DNA of 64,000 nucleotides. Origin: Megalopta genalis (Eukaryota; Arthropoda; Insecta; Hymenoptera; Halictidae). The notes below the pieces were generated by a model that worked only from the letters and a program-made list of their open reading frames with translations, made no database searches and was not told the origin of the DNA. The stretch lies in contig NW_027476981.1 of assembly GCF_051020955.1 (NCBI RefSeq), forward strand, positions 1 through 64,000, in the 5' to 3' direction. Below, one piece after another: positions 60,401-64,000 of this stretch (positions are counted from its first letter, which is position 1; the number at the start of each line of letters is the position of its first letter). The translations under genes were made by a program, and so were the position numbers.

Positions 60401-60655
60401 AGCTAACTCGTTTGTTTCCAATGCAGGTGAATGTAAATCATGTATACCACGAGTATTTGAAGCTAAACCATTTGGTTCGCATTGATTTGATGCTAAGCCT
60501 TCAACTTCGGAATGATTTGTAGCTAAATCATTTGTTTCCCTTGGATTTGAACCTAACTCGATTGTTTCGCATGCAGTTGAAGCTATATCATGTTTATCAC
60601 AAGTATCTGAAGCTAAACCACTTGTTTCGCAAGAATATTAATCTAAACCATGTAT
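57471..60655. repeat. 3,185-bp tandem segmental duplication, copy 2
   Basis: Second copy, offset exactly 3,185 bp. It ends where copy 1 reads TTTCGCTTGGATTTG and copy 2 reads TTTCGCATTGATTTG (after 60660). It contains the same 875-codon plus-strand and 377-codon minus-strand open stretches as copy 1, which are not considered genes. Confidence 0.9.
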
Positions 60656-63600
60656 TTCGCATTGATTTGAAGCTAAATCATGTCTTCCGCTTGGATTTGA
60701 AGCTAACTCGTTTGTTTCGCCTGTATTTGAAGCTTTATCAAGTATATCGCAAGTATTTGAAGCTAAATCATTTGTGTCGCATTGATTTGAAGCTAAGCCT
60801 TCTACTTCCCATTGATTTGAAGATAAATCGTTTGTTTCGCATGGATTTGAAGCTTACTCGTTTGTTTCGCAAGCAGTTGTAGGTAAATCATGTATACCAC
60901 AAGTATTTGATGCTAAACCATTTGTGTCGCATTGATTTGAAGCTACGCCTTCTACTTCGCATTTATTTGAAGCTAAATCATGTGTTTCGCTTGGTTTTAC
61001 AACTAACTCGTTTGTTTCGCACGCGGTTGAAGCTAAATCATGTTTATCACAAGTATTTGAAGCTAAACCATTTGTTTCGCAAGAATATGAAACTAAACCA
61101 TGTGTTTCGCTTGGATTTGAAGCTAAATCATGTGTTTCGCATGGATTTGAAACTAACTCGTATGTTCCGCCTGCATTTGAAGCTATATCAATTATATCGC
61201 AAGTAATTGAAGTTGAATCATTTGTGTCGCATGGCTTTGAGGATAAGCCTTCTACTTCGCATTAATTTGAAGGTAAATCATGTGTTTCGCTTGGATTTGA
61301 AGCTAACTCGTTTGTTTCGCATGCAGGTGAATGTAAATCATATATACCACGAGTATTTGAAGCAAACCCATTTGGTTCGCTTTGATTTGATGCTAAGCCT
61401 TCAACTTCGCATTGATTTGTAGCTAAATCATTTGTTTCCCTTGGATTTGAAGCCAACTCGATTGTTTCGCATGCAGTTGAAGCTAAATCATGTTTATCAC
61501 AAGTATCTGAAGCTAAATCATTTGTGTCGCATGGCTTTGAAGCTAAGCATTCTACTTCGCATTGATTTGAACCTAAATCATGTGTTTAGCTTGGATTTGA
61601 AGCTAACTCGTTTGTTTCGCCTGCATTTGAAGCTTTTTCAATTATATCGCAAGTATTTGAAGCTAAATCATTTGTGTCGCATTGATTTGAAGCTAAGCCT
61701 TCTACTTCCCATTGATTTGAAGCTAAATCAATTGTTTCCCTTGGATTTGAAGCTATCTCGTACGTTCCGCCTGCAGTTGAATCTATATCACTTATATCGC
61801 AAGTATTTGAAGCTAAATCACTTGTTTCGCATGAATTTTAAGCTAAGCCTTCTACTTCGCATTGATTTGAAGCTAAATCATGTGTTTCGCTTGGATTTGA
61901 ACCTAACTCGTTTGTTTCGCCTGCATTTGAAGCTTTATCAATTATATCGCAATTATGTGAAACTAAATAATTTGTTTCGCATGGATTTGAAGCTAAGCCT
62001 TCTACTACGCATTGATTTGAAACTAAATCGTGTGTTTCGCATGGATTTGAATCTAAGTCGTTTGTTTCGCATGCAGTTGAAGCTATATCTTTTATATCGC
62101 AAGTATCTGAAACGAAATCATTGGTCTCGCATGGATTTGAAGCTAAACCTACTACATCGCATTGATTTGAAGCTAACTCATCTATATCGCATGAATTGGA
62201 AGCTAACACGTTTGTTTCACATGCAGTTGACGCTAAATCATGTATATCACAAGTATTTGAAGCAAAACCATTTGTTCCACATGGATTTGCAGCTAAGTCG
62301 TCTACTTCGCTTTGATTTGAAGCTAAACAGTGTGTTTCGCTTGCATTTGTGACTAAATCGTTTGTTTCGCATGCAGTTGGAGCTAAATCATGTATATCAC
62401 AAGTATTTGAAGCTAAACCATTTGTTTCGGATGGATTTGAAGCTAATACTTCTACTTCACATTCATTTGAAGCTTAAACATCTGTTTCGCCAGGATTTGA
62501 AGCTAACTCGTTTGTTTCCCCTGCATTTGAAGCTAAATCATGTTTATCACAAGGATCTGAATCTGAACCATTTGTTTCGCAAGAATATGAAGCTATATCA
62601 ATTATATCGCAAGTATTTGAAGCTAAATCATTTATGTCGCATGGCTTTGAAGATAAGCCTTCTACTTTGCATTAGTTTGAAGGTAAATCATGCGTTTCGC
62701 TTGGATTTGGAGCTAACTCGTTTGTTTCGCATGCAGTTGAAGGTAAATCATGTATTTCACAAGTATTTGAAGTTAAACAATTTGATTCGCATGGATTTGA
62801 AGCTAAGCCTTCTACTTCGCACTGACTTACAGCTAAACCATGTGTTTCGCATGGATTTGAAGCTAACTCGTTTGTTTCGCCTGCATTTGAAGCTATTTCA
62901 TTTATATCGCAAGTATTTGAAGCTAAATGATTTGTTTCGCATGAATTTTAAGCTAAGCCTTCTACATCGCATTTATTTGTAGCTAATTCATTTGTTTCGC
63001 TTGGATTTGAAGCTAAACCATGTGTTTTGCATGAATTTGAAACTAAATCATGAGTTTCCTTGAATTTCAATCTATCGCATTTGTTTCGCCTGCATTTGAA
63101 GCTATTTCATTTATATCTCAAGTATTTGAACATATCTCATATATCTCGCATGAATTTGAAGCTAACTCGTTTGTTTTGCATGGATTTGAAGATATCTCGA
63201 TTTTTTTCGACTTTATTTGAATATGTACCATTTATTTCGTAAGCATTTGAAGCTAATTCATTTGTGTCGCATTGATTTGATGCTAAGCCTTCTGCCTCGC
63301 ATTGATTTGAAGCTAAAACATGTGTCACGCATTTATATGAAGCTGAATCATGTGTTTCGCATGGATTTGAAGCTAAGCCTTCTACTTCGCATTGATTTGA
63401 AGCTAAATCATGTGTTTCGCTTGGTTTTAAAACTAACTCGTTTGTTTCGCCTGCATTTGAAGCTATATCAATTATATCGCAAGTATTTGAAGCTAAATCA
63501 TTTGTGCCGCATGGCTTTGAAGATAAGCCTTCTACTTTGCATTAATTTGAAGGTAAATCATGTGTTTCGCTTGGATTTGAAGCTAACTCGTTTGTTTCGC

Positions 63601-64000
63601 CTGCTTTTGAAGCTATATCAATTATATCGCAAGTATGTGAAGCTAAATCATTTGTTTCGCATGGATTTGGAGCTATGCCTGCTACTTCGCATTGATTTCA
63701 AACTAAATCATTTGTTTCGATTGGATTTGAAGCTAACTCGTTTGTATCGCCTGCATTTGAAGCTATATCACTTATATCGCAAGTATGTGAAGCAAAATCA
63801 TGTGTTTCGCATGGATTTGAAAATAACTCGTTTGTTTCGCCTGCATTTGAAGCTAAATCATGATTATCACAAGTATCTGAATCCAAACCATTTGTTTCGC
63901 AAGAATATGAATCTAAACCATGTGTTTCGCACAGATTTGAAGCTAATTCTTTTGTTTCGCCTGCATTTGAAGCTTTATCAATTGTATCGCAAGTATTTGA
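60656..64000. repeat. 30-bp minisatellite array, right end of window
   Basis: Array continues to the last base with moderate divergence. Block 60656-61500 still echoes fragments of the 3,185-bp unit (the GGTGAATGTAAATCATATAT unit at 61325, for example), while 62.9-63.3 kb resembles 34.9-35.4 kb. No non-repeat sequence is present, so the array extends beyond the window. Confidence 0.92.

Noticed and set aside
1..64000. Telomeric repeat (TTAGG)n or other simple telomere sequence
   Set aside because: No run of TTAGG or its complement was seen; the unit is a 30-mer unrelated to it.

Overview
The window is eukaryotic, most likely arthropod and probably insect. It lies entirely inside one very long tandem-repeat array. 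About 51 kb of the 64 kb is a 30-bp minisatellite that runs off both window edges. Two retrotransposons, each bounded by target-site duplications, are inserted in it. I see no host single-copy gene, tRNA, rRNA or CRISPR. The insect assignment rests on the retroelements: an R1-clade non-LTR element, and a BEL/Pao LTR element whose primer-binding site matches the 3' end of an animal-type tRNA-Tyr.

Layout. 1-17484: 30-bp array, with nested higher-order repeats and a 2.4-kb block present three times. 17485-23566: GC-rich R1-clade retrotransposon on the minus strand (17500-23551). Its two ORFs are both open and joined by a TAATG stop/start, it has an 18-nt poly(A) tail, and it is flanked by a 15-bp target-site duplication. 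23567-25112: diverged array. 25113-32060: BEL/Pao element on the plus strand (25118-32055), with two 635-bp LTRs differing at 5 positions and a 5-bp AGCTG target-site duplication. Its gag-pro-pol is in one reading frame broken by three in-frame stops. 32061-64000: array again. It is degenerate to about 39.3 kb, then strongly homogenised, and includes a 3,185-bp segment duplicated in tandem (54286-60655) and five consecutive 150-bp units in each copy.

The array monomer starts with a conserved TTTGAAGCTA (containing an AluI site), has a variable middle, and ends near a conserved TTTCGC. Monomer variants are commonly ordered as a 5-mer (150 bp). Because 30 is a multiple of three, open frames appear by chance on both strands: a basic LKLNHVFRMD-type frame on plus and an acidic, Cys-containing NPCETHDLAS-type frame on minus. 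Stop-bearing and frame-shifting monomers have themselves been copied many times, so I annotate the array as satellite and not as genes. The minus frame does show a conservative-looking substitution pattern that deserves a formal test.

The functional content is therefore retroelement biology plus satellite evolution. One non-LTR element appears recently mobile, one LTR element is young but disabled, and the array shows several layers of unequal-exchange duplication. Whether the array is transcribed, centromeric, heterochromatic or an old coding repeat cannot be decided from the sequence alone.
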